Assembly (NCBI GenBank): GCA_964415865.1
Contig: CAYQBY010000005.1
Coordinates: forward strand, 1-64,000
Length of the DNA: 64,000 nt
From: Thiopontia sp964415865
GTDB taxonomy: Bacteria > Pseudomonadota > Gammaproteobacteria > GCF-002020875
Direction: 5' to 3'
The stretch's first letter is position 1; each line of letters begins with the position of its first letter. Both the position numbers and the translations under genes were made by a program. The notes beneath the pieces were generated by a model that saw only the letters and a list, made by a program, of their open reading frames with translations, was not told the DNA's origin and ran no database searches. Positions 49,781 to 59,262 of this stretch are shown one piece after another.

Positions 49781-51141
49781 CGGGAGAGGTGCAAATCAAA
49801 AGGCTCTCTGATGTTGCGGAGATATTAAGTGGTCAGCTTGTTGGTAAAGACAGCAATTTTCATGGGGTGAGCAGTGATACCAGAACAGTGGGTTCAGGTG
49901 AGCTATTTGTGGCGTTACGGGGACCAAATTTTGATGGTGGAGAGTATCTGGATGTTGCCCTTAACAAAGGCGCTAATGGTGCAATTACAGAGCGGGCGTA
50001 TGAGAGCGAACTACCACAAATTGTGGTGGGGAATACGCTGGATGCACTCGGGCAGATTGCTGCCTCATGGAGAGCTCAATTTGAGATTCCTCTATTGGCA
50101 GTTACCGGAAGTAATGGGAAGACCACAGTAAAGGAGATGGTCGCATCGATACTGAATCAGCTTGGTCCTGGTACAGTCACCCAGGGCAACCTCAATAATG
50201 AGATCGGCGTTCCGTTAACCTTGCTGCAGATCTCTGCAGAGGACCGGTGGGCAGTTGTTGAGATGGGAGCAAGTGCGATGGGAGAGATTGCAAAACTATC
50301 GGCAATGGCACAACCAACAGCTGCCTTGGTAAATAATGTCGGTTCCGCACATCTTGGCGGGTTTGGATCAGTTGAGAAGATTGCCAGAGCCAAGGGTGAG
50401 ATCTATGCCGGGTTGCGTAGTGATGGTGTTGCACTAATTAACCATGACCTGTCTGAGGCAGAAGGGTGGAGAGCTTCGATAGCTGAACGAAAAATTGAGA
50501 CCTATGGATCTACCGGTTCACCATCACTGCTCTCTGCTGTAGTTGAGACTGGAAAACCTTTTCGGATATCTCATCAAGGGGAGTCGTTGGAGGTAGAATT
50601 ACCCCTTCCAGGCGAACACAACAAAATGAACGCACTTGCTGCTGCAGCTCTCTCCATACAGGCTGGTGCCTCACTGAGACAGGTAAAGCATGGGTTAGAG
50701 GACATGCACCCAGTACCAGGGCGGTTGGAGATGAAGTTAGGAAAGGATGGGGCAGCGGTTATTGATGATACCTATAATGCCAGTCCAGAATCAATGATGC
50801 GGGCTATAGAGGTGATCTCCTCTATGGAGGGGAGAAAAACGGTTGTACTGGGAGATATGGGTGAATTAGGAGATGAGGCGCTGCATCTTCACTATGAGGT
50901 TGGGGTGGCAGCAAAATCAGCAGGAGTTGATCAGCTTTATGCATTGGGCAGTAATGCTACTGAGTATCTATCCGGATTTGGTGAGGGTGCGGTTCTGTTT
51001 GAGAGTCATGAACAGTTGGTTACCGCCTTGAAAGAAGAGATGGATAAAGAGAGAATAATTTTGGTCAAGGGGTCACGATTTATGAAGATGGAACGTATTG
51101 TAGATGGGATTGTTGCCAATAGATCTGGTGGCAAGCCATGA
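49777..51141 (+). CDS. murF: UDP-MurNAc-pentapeptide synthetase MurF
   Basis: MurF adds D-Ala-D-Ala to complete the UDP-MurNAc-pentapeptide. The 454-residue ligase shows an N-terminal uridine-binding domain (GVSSDTRTVGSGELFVALRG), the ATP motif TGSNGKTTVKEM near 109-120, GNLNNEIGVPLTLL, and DDTYNASPESM in the C-terminal region. Four-base overlaps with murE and mraY show translational coupling. Confidence 0.96.
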   Translation: MTGEVQIKRLSDVAEILSGQLVGKDSNFHGVSSDTRTVGSGELFVALRGPNFDGGEYLDVALNKGANGAITERAYESELPQIVVGNTLDALGQIAASWRAQFEIPLLAVTGSNGKTTVKEMVASILNQLGPGTVTQGNLNNEIGVPLTLLQISAEDRWAVVEMGASAMGEIAKLSAMAQPTAALVNNVGSAHLGGFGSVEKIARAKGEIYAGLRSDGVALINHDLSEAEGWRASIAERKIETYGSTGSPSLLSAVVETGKPFRISHQGESLEVELPLPGEHNKMNALAAAALSIQAGASLRQVKHGLEDMHPVPGRLEMKLGKDGAAVIDDTYNASPESMMRAIEVISSMEGRKTVVLGDMGELGDEALHLHYEVGVAAKSAGVDQLYALGSNATEYLSGFGEGAVLFESHEQLVTALKEEMDKERIILVKGSRFMKMERIVDGIVANRSGGKP

Positions 51142-52220
51142 TGTTCTATCTGAGCCACTATCTGGCAGATTTTTATAGCCCATTCTCGATGTTTCAGTAT
51201 CTTACCCTGAGGGCGATTCTGGGGGCATTGACTGCCTTGGTTCTCTCCTTTGTTGTTGGTCCCATGATGATTCGCAAGTTGACACATTACAAAGTTGGTC
51301 AAGCCATCAGGAGAGATGGCCCAGAATCTCATCTGCAGAAAGCCGGCACACCAACTATGGGCGGAGCATTGATTCTGGTGGCAGTTACACTATCTACTCT
51401 ATTGTGGGGTGACCTCTCAAACCGTTATTTATGGGCTGTACTATTGGTGACATTGGGGTTTGGTGCGGTTGGCTGGATAGATGATTATCGTAAGGTGGTT
51501 CATCAGGATCCAAATGGAATCTCTGCTGGATCCAAGTTTCTTGGACAGTCATTTATTGCGGCTGTTGCGGTAGGGTGGATATATCTGTCTGCATCCACGG
51601 CAACAGAGACACAGCTCTTTGTCCCCTTCTTCAAGGATATCGTTATTGATCTGGGCATACTATATCTTCCACTGGCCTATCTGGTGATTGTTGGATCCAG
51701 CAATGCAGTCAATCTTACGGATGGTCTGGATGGTCTTGCTATTATGCCTGCAGTATTGGTGGGTGGAGCACTTGGTATCTTTGCCTATCTGAGTGGCCAT
51801 GTTGAATTTGCCCGATATCTTGCAATTCCATCACTGCCAGAGGCTGGAGAGCTGGCTGTATTTTGTGGTGCTCTGGTGGGGGCTGGATTGGGATTTCTCT
51901 GGTTCAATACATATCCGGCAATGGTATTTATGGGGGATGTGGGTGCCCTTGCGCTTGGGGCAGCATTGGGAATGGTAGCAATATTGGTTCGCCAGGAGTT
52001 GGTTCTACTTATCATGGGCGGGGTATTTGTGCTGGAGACTGTTTCAGTCATGATTCAGGTTGCCTCCTTTAAATTGACCGGCAAACGGGTATTTAGAATG
52101 GCACCGATTCACCACCACTTTGAACTTAAAGGGTGGCCTGAGCCACGGGTAATTGTACGGTTCTGGATTATCACGTTTATTCTGGTGTTGATTGGGCTGG
52201 CAACACTCAAAATCAGGTAA
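51138..52220 (+). CDS. mraY: Phospho-MurNAc-pentapeptide translocase MraY
   Basis: MraY transfers phospho-MurNAc-pentapeptide to undecaprenyl phosphate, making lipid I in the inner membrane. The 360-residue, ten-helix protein has KAGTPTMGG near 68-76, the DDYRK motif with adjacent aspartates near 115-119, NLTDGLDGLA near 192-201 and APIHHHFELKGWPE near the C-terminus, all catalytic or substrate-binding segments. Confidence 0.97.
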   Translation: MMFYLSHYLADFYSPFSMFQYLTLRAILGALTALVLSFVVGPMMIRKLTHYKVGQAIRRDGPESHLQKAGTPTMGGALILVAVTLSTLLWGDLSNRYLWAVLLVTLGFGAVGWIDDYRKVVHQDPNGISAGSKFLGQSFIAAVAVGWIYLSASTATETQLFVPFFKDIVIDLGILYLPLAYLVIVGSSNAVNLTDGLDGLAIMPAVLVGGALGIFAYLSGHVEFARYLAIPSLPEAGELAVFCGALVGAGLGFLWFNTYPAMVFMGDVGALALGAALGMVAILVRQELVLLIMGGVFVLETVSVMIQVASFKLTGKRVFRMAPIHHHFELKGWPEPRVIVRFWIITFILVLIGLATLKIR

Positions 52221-52225
52221 TAGCT

Positions 52226-53626
52226 GTGGTGGCTGACAATAATCTACTAAAGCCTGAGGATAAGAGGAAGACTCTGGTTGTAGGACTTGGCACGAGTGGA
52301 CAATCTGTATTGCGGTTCCTTTACAGGCATGGAGTGCCGCTACAGGCAGCAGATACCCGTCACTCACCACCCCAACTATCACAGCTGCAGAGTCGTTATC
52401 CAAATTTGGAAATTGTGCTGGGACCCCTTGATGAGGCACTGTTATCCTCGATAGAGCGAATTATCCTGAGCCCTGGAGTCTCACAAAAGCACCCGGCAAT
52501 TCAATATGCAATCAGGAATGGTGTGGAGGTTATTGGTGATATTGAGCTTTTTGCACGGTATGCAGAGGCTCCGATTATTGCCATTACAGGCTCCAATGGA
52601 AAAAGCACCGTTACTACACTGGTTGCGGAGATGGCTCTTGAGGCTGGTCTGGATGTGCGGTTTGGTGGGAACCTGGGGCAGCCAGCTCTGGATCTACTGG
52701 GTGAACATGAGCCAGACCTATATGTTTTGGAGCTCTCCAGCTTTCAGCTTGAGACTACCAAAACCCTGGCGCCTGTGGCGTCTGTGGTCCTGAATATTAC
52801 CCCAGACCACATGGAGCGCTATTCTGATCTACAGGATTATGCCGAGACCAAAGGTAGCATTTATCACCATGCATCAAATCTGATTTATGACTCTGATGAT
52901 GTAATGGTCTCCGGGTTCATAGAACGTCAGAAAGGATTATCACAGCTTCTCTCCTACCGCATAGGTCCCCCAGATGGAGCAGATTCATACGGTATTATGC
53001 AGAGAGGAGGGGAGAGCTGGATCTGCCGTGGGGATGATCTGCTGATTTTGACGAGTGCATTACAAATAAGAGGAGAACATAATTACCTCAATGCAATGGC
53101 TGCATTAGCGCTTGGAGAGGCATATGGGATTAACGTGGCCCCGATGGTTGAGGCACTGAAAAAATTCCATGGTCTATCTCACCGTACCGAGTGGGTTGCC
53201 AACCACAATGGAGTGACCTGGATTGATGATTCTAAGGGGACCAATGTGGGAGCAACAGAGGCTGCAATCAAGGGGCTGTTGCCAGATAGTGGTGGTAAAG
53301 GCAAGATCGTATTGATAGCAGGTGGTCAGGGAAAAGAGGCCGATTTCTCCTCTCTGCAACGTCTGGCAAAAGAGTCAATGCGAGTAGTGATCCTTATGGG
53401 AGAGGATGCCGAGGCTATTTCAAGAGCGTTGGATGGAGTGGTTTCCGAGCTGTTTGTGGAGGATATGGTGGGGGCGGTTTCGGCAGCGGAGAGGGTCGCT
53501 GAACGTGATGATATTGTATTGCTCTCTCCAGCTTGCGCAAGTTTTGATCAGTACAGTGGATTTGCGGAGCGTGGTGATAAATTTAAGGCAGCCCTGGCTA
53601 CTCTGATGGAAGATGTACATGAGTAA
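52226..53626 (+). CDS. murD: UDP-MurNAc-L-Ala:D-Glu ligase MurD
   Basis: MurD adds D-glutamate to UDP-MurNAc-L-Ala. The 466-residue ligase has an N-terminal Rossmann-like domain (LVVGLGTSGQSVLRFL), the ATP motif TGSNGKSTVTTL near 116-127, NLGQPALDLL, SSFQLETT, and DDSKGTNVGAT near 336-346. It begins at GTG 52226, six bases after mraY. ftsW overlaps its end by 14 bp. Confidence 0.95.
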   Translation: MVADNNLLKPEDKRKTLVVGLGTSGQSVLRFLYRHGVPLQAADTRHSPPQLSQLQSRYPNLEIVLGPLDEALLSSIERIILSPGVSQKHPAIQYAIRNGVEVIGDIELFARYAEAPIIAITGSNGKSTVTTLVAEMALEAGLDVRFGGNLGQPALDLLGEHEPDLYVLELSSFQLETTKTLAPVASVVLNITPDHMERYSDLQDYAETKGSIYHHASNLIYDSDDVMVSGFIERQKGLSQLLSYRIGPPDGADSYGIMQRGGESWICRGDDLLILTSALQIRGEHNYLNAMAALALGEAYGINVAPMVEALKKFHGLSHRTEWVANHNGVTWIDDSKGTNVGATEAAIKGLLPDSGGKGKIVLIAGGQGKEADFSSLQRLAKESMRVVILMGEDAEAISRALDGVVSELFVEDMVGAVSAAERVAERDDIVLLSPACASFDQYSGFAERGDKFKAALATLMEDVHE

Positions 53627-54863
53627 ATATAAGCTGTTTCAGGGATGGTTGACCTGGGGAGGCAGTGAGCGATCCAGAAAACCTCGTGCAGCTGGGGCGC
53701 GTAGTATTGGTCGTACTGTTGCCGAGTCTGGACTGTTTCCGGTAGCCCTCTTTATATTGCTGTTCGGACTGGTGATGGTAGCCTCTGCCTCTATGCCTGT
53801 TGCAGAGAAACGTTTTGGAGAGCCACTCTACTATCTGATCAGGCAGTCTGGTTTTGCTTTAATCGGGTTTATGGTTGGCGCGACTGTTTTACAAATACCA
53901 CTACGATTTTGGGAAAAGGTTGCGCCAACACTGTTGTTAATTTGTGCCCTCTTGTTGGTCATGGTGCTATTGATGGGTGATAAGGTGAACGGCGCATCTC
54001 GTTGGCTGGTGTTAGGCCCAATTCGCCTTCAGCCATCAGAATTTACCAAACTGGCTGCATTTCTCTACCTGTCAGGATATCTGGTGCGCCATCGGGAAAA
54101 GGTCTCTAGTGATCTATCGGCAGTTCTGCGCCCCATTGCCCTGCTGGCTGGAGTGGGGGTGTTGATCCTGATTGAGCCTGATCTGGGGGCAGCATTTGTA
54201 ATGATGGTTGTAGTGTTGATAATGATGTTACTTGGCGGGGTGCGGCCATCGCAGTTTATGCTATTCATAATATGTGGATTAATGTTCCTCTCTATTGCCA
54301 TCTGGATGGAACCTTTTCGTGTCACCAGAATGCTCTCATTTTTTGGGGATGATCCATTCTTGGTGGACCCTCAGGGAAGAAACTATCAGATCACCCAGGC
54401 ATTGATTGCCTATGGGAGAGGAGGGTGGCAGGGGCTTGGTTTGGGTGATGGGTTACAGAAGCTATTCTACCTTCCGGAGGCACATACAGATTTTATTCTG
54501 GCAGTCATTGCAGAAGAGCTTGGATTGATTGGGACACTTTCGGTAATTGCCATGTTTACTTTTCTGGTATGGAAATCATTCTGGTTGGCGGCAGAGGCGA
54601 GTGAGTGCAGGCAGCCGTATGCAAGTTATCTTGCCTACGGTATTGGAACCTGGATTGGACTGCAGGCACTGATTAATCTTGGGGTTAATATGAATTTATT
54701 ACCCACCAAAGGGCTGACATTGCCATTAATGAGCTATGGCGGTAGTAGTCTGTTGGTGATGATGATCGCCATCGCTCTGTTGATGCGGGTAGAGTATGAG
54801 ATTTGCCCGCTGGTTCACAGAAAAGCGCGGAAGAACCGGGAAGCGAGACGGGGTCATGGATGA
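53613..54863 (+). CDS. ftsW: Septal peptidoglycan polymerase FtsW
   Basis: FtsW is the SEDS-family glycosyltransferase partner of FtsI. The 416-residue protein has a basic cytoplasmic N-terminus and about ten membrane helices. SEDS landmarks are KVNGASRWLVLGPIRLQPSEFTKLA near 125-149, the DPQGRNYQITQALIAYGRGGWQGLGLGDGLQKLFYLPEAHTDFI block near 250-293, and NLLPTKGLTLPLMSYGGSS. Its stop overlaps the chosen murG start (ATGA). Confidence 0.96.
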   Translation: MYMSKYKLFQGWLTWGGSERSRKPRAAGARSIGRTVAESGLFPVALFILLFGLVMVASASMPVAEKRFGEPLYYLIRQSGFALIGFMVGATVLQIPLRFWEKVAPTLLLICALLLVMVLLMGDKVNGASRWLVLGPIRLQPSEFTKLAAFLYLSGYLVRHREKVSSDLSAVLRPIALLAGVGVLILIEPDLGAAFVMMVVVLIMMLLGGVRPSQFMLFIICGLMFLSIAIWMEPFRVTRMLSFFGDDPFLVDPQGRNYQITQALIAYGRGGWQGLGLGDGLQKLFYLPEAHTDFILAVIAEELGLIGTLSVIAMFTFLVWKSFWLAAEASECRQPYASYLAYGIGTWIGLQALINLGVNMNLLPTKGLTLPLMSYGGSSLLVMMIAIALLMRVEYEICPLVHRKARKNREARRGHG

Positions 54864-55948
54864 CACAGAATAAAACAAAGCGTTTGATGATTATGGCAGG
54901 AGGTACTGGTGGTCATATATATCCAGCTCTTGCCGTTGCTGAGTTGTGGCAGTCTGGTGGTGGTGAGGTGGTCTGGTTGGGTACAAGATTGGGGTTGGAG
55001 TCCAGGCTGATTCCTGAGGCAGGAATTCCAGTGGAGTGGATATCCATTCATGGATTGCGTGGCAAGGGGGTGGCGAGTCTGTTGTTAGCCCCATTTCATC
55101 TGAGCTGGGCAATAGTACAGTCTCTGGCTGCAATCTGGAGATCGAGTCCAGATGTGGTGTTGGGGATGGGCGGGTTTGTATCTGGTCCTGGCGGAGTTGC
55201 CGCATGGATCCTGAGAAAGCCCCTGGTTATTCATGAACAGAATGCTGTTGCGGGGTTAACTAACAGATTACTCTCAATAGGTTCCAACAAGGTGCTGGAG
55301 GCATTTCCCGGTACATTTGCACCTGCTAACAAGGTAGTGCATACAGGAAATCCTCTACGCAGCAAGTTGAGAGAGATACCGATAGCCCATCCACATACTC
55401 CTATTCGGCTGTTGGTGTTGGGAGGTAGTCTTGGAGCACAACGAATTAATCAGTTGGTTCCAGAGATGGTGGCAATGTTGTCAGCTGATGAGCAGTTGGA
55501 GGTATATCATCAGACCGGAGAGAGTAAACTGGAGGAGACAGAGTCAGAATACAGAAAACATGGAGTAAGATTTGGAGACAGAGAGAGCCGGCGTGTTGCC
55601 CCCTATATTAATGATATGAGGGAGGCCTACCGGTGGGCCGATCTGGTGTTGTGTCGGGCGGGGGCAATGACAATTTCCGAGCTGGCGATGGTTGGTCGCC
55701 CAGCTATTCTTGTCCCTTTTCCATTTGCCGTGGATGATCACCAGACGGCAAATGGAGAGTTTCTGGAGAGAGGTGGTGCAGCACTCCTTGTTCAGCAGAG
55801 AGATCTGGATGGAGCCAGATTATTGGATCTGGTTAGACGGTTTATCCACCATCCAGACAGGATTGCAGATATGGGTGGTAGAGCCCGTAAATTATCAAGG
55901 CCAGAGGCGACAGAGCATGTGGTCTCAATATGTCAGGAGATATGTTGA
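54860..55948 (+). CDS. murG: Lipid II synthase MurG
   Basis: MurG adds GlcNAc to lipid I. The 362-residue glycosyltransferase has GGTGGHIYPALA near 14-25, GFVSGPGGVAAW, HEQNAVAGLTN, LGGSLGAQRIN and CRAGAMTISELA. The frame is open from 54803 inside ftsW, but ATG 54860 overlaps the ftsW stop as ATGA and starts at the conserved domain, so I use it. murC overlaps its stop by one base. Confidence 0.95.
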   Translation: MTQNKTKRLMIMAGGTGGHIYPALAVAELWQSGGGEVVWLGTRLGLESRLIPEAGIPVEWISIHGLRGKGVASLLLAPFHLSWAIVQSLAAIWRSSPDVVLGMGGFVSGPGGVAAWILRKPLVIHEQNAVAGLTNRLLSIGSNKVLEAFPGTFAPANKVVHTGNPLRSKLREIPIAHPHTPIRLLVLGGSLGAQRINQLVPEMVAMLSADEQLEVYHQTGESKLEETESEYRKHGVRFGDRESRRVAPYINDMREAYRWADLVLCRAGAMTISELAMVGRPAILVPFPFAVDDHQTANGEFLERGGAALLVQQRDLDGARLLDLVRRFIHHPDRIADMGGRARKLSRPEATEHVVSICQEIC

Positions 55949-57393
55949 TGACAAATAATCGAGAGCTTGCAGAGGCTATGCATCAAATCCACAGGATTCA
56001 TATGGTGGGGATTGGGGGTGCGGGAATGAATGGCATTGCCCGTTTGCTGTTGAATCTCGGTTTTGAGGTTTCCGGTTCTGACACTACAGATTCAAAAACT
56101 ATCAAAAATCTCACACAGCAGGGTGCGAATATCCATGTTGGACATGATGGTGTACACATAGCAGGGGCTGATGTAGTGGTCGTATCCAGTGCTATTGGTG
56201 AGGATAATCCGGAAGTAGTTGCAGCGCGACTGGATTCTATTCCGGTGATTCCTCGTGCAGAGATGTTGGCTGAGTTGATGCGTTTCCGTTATGGAATTGC
56301 TGTGGCCGGAACTCACGGCAAGACCACCACTACCAGCCTGATCGCCATGTTGCTGGATGAGGCTGGTCTGGATCCAACCTATGTAATCGGTGGACGCATT
56401 AATCGGGGGGAGCAGTCAGAGAGTGCCGATGATGGAGGGGCACAACTTGGTAGTGGTCGTTATCTGGTTGCAGAGGCAGATGAGAGTGACGCCTCTTTTC
56501 TCCATCTGCAGCCGATGATTGCTGTAGTTACCAATATTGATGAGGATCATATGTCCACCTATGGTGGAGATATTGAAAAGTTGGATCAGACTTTTGAGGA
56601 GTTTATTCACCATCTCCCATTTTATGGCAGAGCTGTACTCTGTATGGATGATCCAGGAGTCTCCAGAATTATGAGTAATCTCTCCCGTCCACTACTGGGA
56701 TATGGTTTTTCCGAGGGTGTGGATTTTTGGGCAGATAAGGTAGAGATCGTTGATGGAGTCAGCTATTTTGAGCTGTGTCGTCCTGACCACCCACCATTGT
56801 CGATAACCCTAACCCTTCCTGGGCGGCATAATATATTAAATGCACTGGCAGCCATTGCGGTGGTCTCTTATCTGGGGGTGGAGGATGAGATTATTGTCAG
56901 TGCGCTGGCTCGGTTCCGGGGGATTGCACGACGTTTTCAGAGTTATGGGTTTTGTCAATTCCCTAAGGGCCAGGTGCAGCTGGTCGATGATTATGGTCAC
57001 CACCCCAGAGAGCTTGCAGCTACCTTACAGGCGATACGTGAGAGTTGGCCAGGGCGCAGAGTGGTTCTCGCATTTCAGCCACATCGCTACTCCAGAACCA
57101 GAGACCTCTATGATGATTTTGTTGATGTGCTCTCTCTGGTAGATATGCTGTTGTTGATGGAGGTCTATCCTGCTGGCGAAGAACCGGTTCCAGGGGCTGA
57201 TGGACGCAGTCTGGCAGGTACTATTCGTCTACGCGGAGAGGTAGATCCCCTGTTTGTCAGGGATGTTTCGGAGTTGCTCAAGCTACTGCCGACAGTTGTT
57301 GAGGAGGGAGATCTGTTGTTGATCTCTGGTGCTGGAACAGTCGGTCTTGCAGCACAACAGATTGCAGATTCATGGCAGGTTAGTAGTAATTGA
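55948..57393 (+). CDS. murC: UDP-MurNAc:L-alanine ligase MurC
   Basis: MurC adds the first amino acid, L-Ala, to UDP-MurNAc. The 481-residue ligase shows IHMVGIGGAGMNGIARLL near 17-34, the ATP motif GTHGKTTTTSL near 119-129, the EADESDASFL block, and DDYGHHPREL near 350-359. Of several in-frame ATGs I chose 55948: it overlaps the murG stop (TGATG) and has CAGGAGA seven bases upstream. Confidence 0.95.
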   Translation: MTNNRELAEAMHQIHRIHMVGIGGAGMNGIARLLLNLGFEVSGSDTTDSKTIKNLTQQGANIHVGHDGVHIAGADVVVVSSAIGEDNPEVVAARLDSIPVIPRAEMLAELMRFRYGIAVAGTHGKTTTTSLIAMLLDEAGLDPTYVIGGRINRGEQSESADDGGAQLGSGRYLVAEADESDASFLHLQPMIAVVTNIDEDHMSTYGGDIEKLDQTFEEFIHHLPFYGRAVLCMDDPGVSRIMSNLSRPLLGYGFSEGVDFWADKVEIVDGVSYFELCRPDHPPLSITLTLPGRHNILNALAAIAVVSYLGVEDEIIVSALARFRGIARRFQSYGFCQFPKGQVQLVDDYGHHPRELAATLQAIRESWPGRRVVLAFQPHRYSRTRDLYDDFVDVLSLVDMLLLMEVYPAGEEPVPGADGRSLAGTIRLRGEVDPLFVRDVSELLKLLPTVVEEGDLLLISGAGTVGLAAQQIADSWQVSSN

Positions 57394-57394
57394 T

Positions 57395-58354
57395 ATGGAG
57401 AAACTAGATGGCAGATTTTTGAATAAAGAGTCACTCTCCAGTTATACCACCTGGAGGGTAGGCGGGCCTGCTGACCAGATATATATGCCAGCCACTATTG
57501 AGGGGATTGGAGAATTTCTGAAAACCATTCCAGTGGAGATGCCTATATTCTGGATTGGCAGAGGAAGTAATCTCTTGGTTCGTGATGGTGGAATCCGAGG
57601 AGTGGTAATTGCGCTCACCGAGGGAGTTGATCGCATTGATACGGTGGATAGTGGGGTAATCAGGGCAGAGGCAGGTGCATCACTTTCACGCCTTAGCAGC
57701 TTTGTCCGCAAAAAGGGGTCTAGAGCTCTTGATTTTCTTTCAGGTATTCCCGGCTCAGTGGGTGGTGCGCTGGCAATGAATGCAGGGGCCTTTGGTGCAG
57801 AGATATGGGATTATGTGGCCGGGGTTGAGGTGATGAACCGCAGTGGGAATACACTCTATCGCTCAGCTGGTGATTACAGGACAGGTTATAGAGCGGTTGC
57901 ACTGCGTAATGGCGGTGGGAGCGGTAGTGAAGAGTGGTTTGTTGCAGCTTTTATACATAATAGTGATGGAGAGGATGATTCAAAACCGACAACCTCAAAG
58001 AGTGAACACTCTGTGAATGGTGCAGAGAGGTTACGTGATCAATTAAGTATGAGAAACAGTAGTCAGCCAATGGCAATGAATAGTTGTGGCTCAGTGTTTA
58101 TGAATCCACCAGGTGATTTTGCGGGCAGGTTGATTGAGCAGTCAGAGTTGAAGGGTTTTTGTATTGGGGGAGCCTGTGTCTCTGAGCAGCATGCCAACTT
58201 TATAGTCCACTCGGGAGATGCAACTGCTGTTGATATTGAGAAGCTGATCAATCATGTATTTGATGTCGTAAAACAGAGGCACGGTATAGCACTACGCAGT
58301 GAGGTGAGAATCGTGGGTGATCCACTACTGCAGAAAGAGGAGATTCCGGCTTGA
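57395..58354 (+). CDS. murB: UDP-N-acetylenolpyruvoylglucosamine reductase MurB
   Basis: MurB, an FAD enzyme, reduces UDP-GlcNAc-enolpyruvate to UDP-MurNAc. The 319-residue chain shows TTWRVGGPAD, GRGSNLLVRDGGIRG near 58-72, GIPGSVGGALAMNAGAFG, YRTGYR, NSCGSVFMNPPGDFAG with the catalytic Ser, and a terminal LRSEVRIVG with the Glu. A hydrophilic, acid- and Ser-rich insertion (about residues 190-212) precedes the substrate-binding domain. ATG 57395 lies two bases after the murC stop; an earlier in-frame ATG inside murC (57329) is unlikely. Confidence 0.93.
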   Translation: MEKLDGRFLNKESLSSYTTWRVGGPADQIYMPATIEGIGEFLKTIPVEMPIFWIGRGSNLLVRDGGIRGVVIALTEGVDRIDTVDSGVIRAEAGASLSRLSSFVRKKGSRALDFLSGIPGSVGGALAMNAGAFGAEIWDYVAGVEVMNRSGNTLYRSAGDYRTGYRAVALRNGGGSGSEEWFVAAFIHNSDGEDDSKPTTSKSEHSVNGAERLRDQLSMRNSSQPMAMNSCGSVFMNPPGDFAGRLIEQSELKGFCIGGACVSEQHANFIVHSGDATAVDIEKLINHVFDVVKQRHGIALRSEVRIVGDPLLQKEEIPA

Positions 58355-59262
58355 GCATGGAGATGGCAAAGAGGATGGGTAGGGTGGCTGTGTTGATGGG
58401 GGGCAGCTCATCAGAGAGGGCTATTTCACTCCAGAGCGGGACTGCAGTGCTGGATGGGTTGCGTGAGGCGGGTATTGATGCAATACCATTTGACCCGTCA
58501 GAGAATAAGATAAGTGAGCTGCAGAGCTTTGATAGAGCCTTCGTTATTCTGCACGGAGAGGGTGGGGAGGACGGTGTTATTCAGGGCGTACTGGAGTCAT
58601 TGAATATCCCCTATACAGGTTCTGGCGTATTGGCCTCTGCGCTGGCGATGGATAAATTGAGAACCAAGCAGTTGTGGAGAGGGATTGGATTACCGACCCC
58701 GAATTTTGCTGCCCTGAATAGTGCTGGTGATCTGTCCGGAATGAAGGACAAGCTGGGGCTCCCCTTGATGATAAAGCCGGTCTGTGAGGGGTCCAGTATT
58801 GGAATGACAAAAGTTGATAGTGTTAGTGGGTTGCAGACAGCCTGGAGAGAGGCTGATAATTTTGCCGGAGCTGTTATTGCAGAGCAGTGGATTGAGGGTG
58901 AGGAGTATACAGTGGCTATACTTGAAGGGGAGCCACTGCCTGTTATTCGTCTGCGGACCCCGCATGGGTTTTATGACTATGATGCAAAGTACAGTGCCGA
59001 AGATACTGAATATCAATGTCCGTGTGGACTGAGTGGTTCAGAAGAACAGGCCCTGCAGGCACTGGCCATGAATGCGTTTGATTCTTTGGGCTGTACGGGG
59101 TGGGGGCGTGTTGACATCATGGTAGATCAACAGGGTGAACCGTGGTTGCTGGAGGTCAACACGGTGCCTGGAATGACAGATCATAGTCTGGTTCCAATGG
59201 CAGCAAGAGAGGCTGGTATGACTTTCTCACAGTTGGTTCAGCAGATATTGGATATTTCGTGA
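58351..59262 (+). CDS. ddlB: D-alanine--D-alanine ligase
   Basis: Ddl makes the D-Ala-D-Ala used by MurF. The 303-residue ATP-grasp enzyme has VLMGGSSSERAISLQSG, FVILHGEGGEDGVIQG, PYTGSGVLASALAMDK, KPVCEGSSIGMTKV and the metal-binding LEVNTVPGMTDHSL. The start is uncertain among TTG 58351 (best distance from AGGAG at 58338-58342, overlaps the murB stop), ATG 58357 and ATG 58363. Position between murB and ftsQ identifies the ddlB copy. Confidence 0.94.
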   Translation: MSMEMAKRMGRVAVLMGGSSSERAISLQSGTAVLDGLREAGIDAIPFDPSENKISELQSFDRAFVILHGEGGEDGVIQGVLESLNIPYTGSGVLASALAMDKLRTKQLWRGIGLPTPNFAALNSAGDLSGMKDKLGLPLMIKPVCEGSSIGMTKVDSVSGLQTAWREADNFAGAVIAEQWIEGEEYTVAILEGEPLPVIRLRTPHGFYDYDAKYSAEDTEYQCPCGLSGSEEQALQALAMNAFDSLGCTGWGRVDIMVDQQGEPWLLEVNTVPGMTDHSLVPMAAREAGMTFSQLVQQILDIS

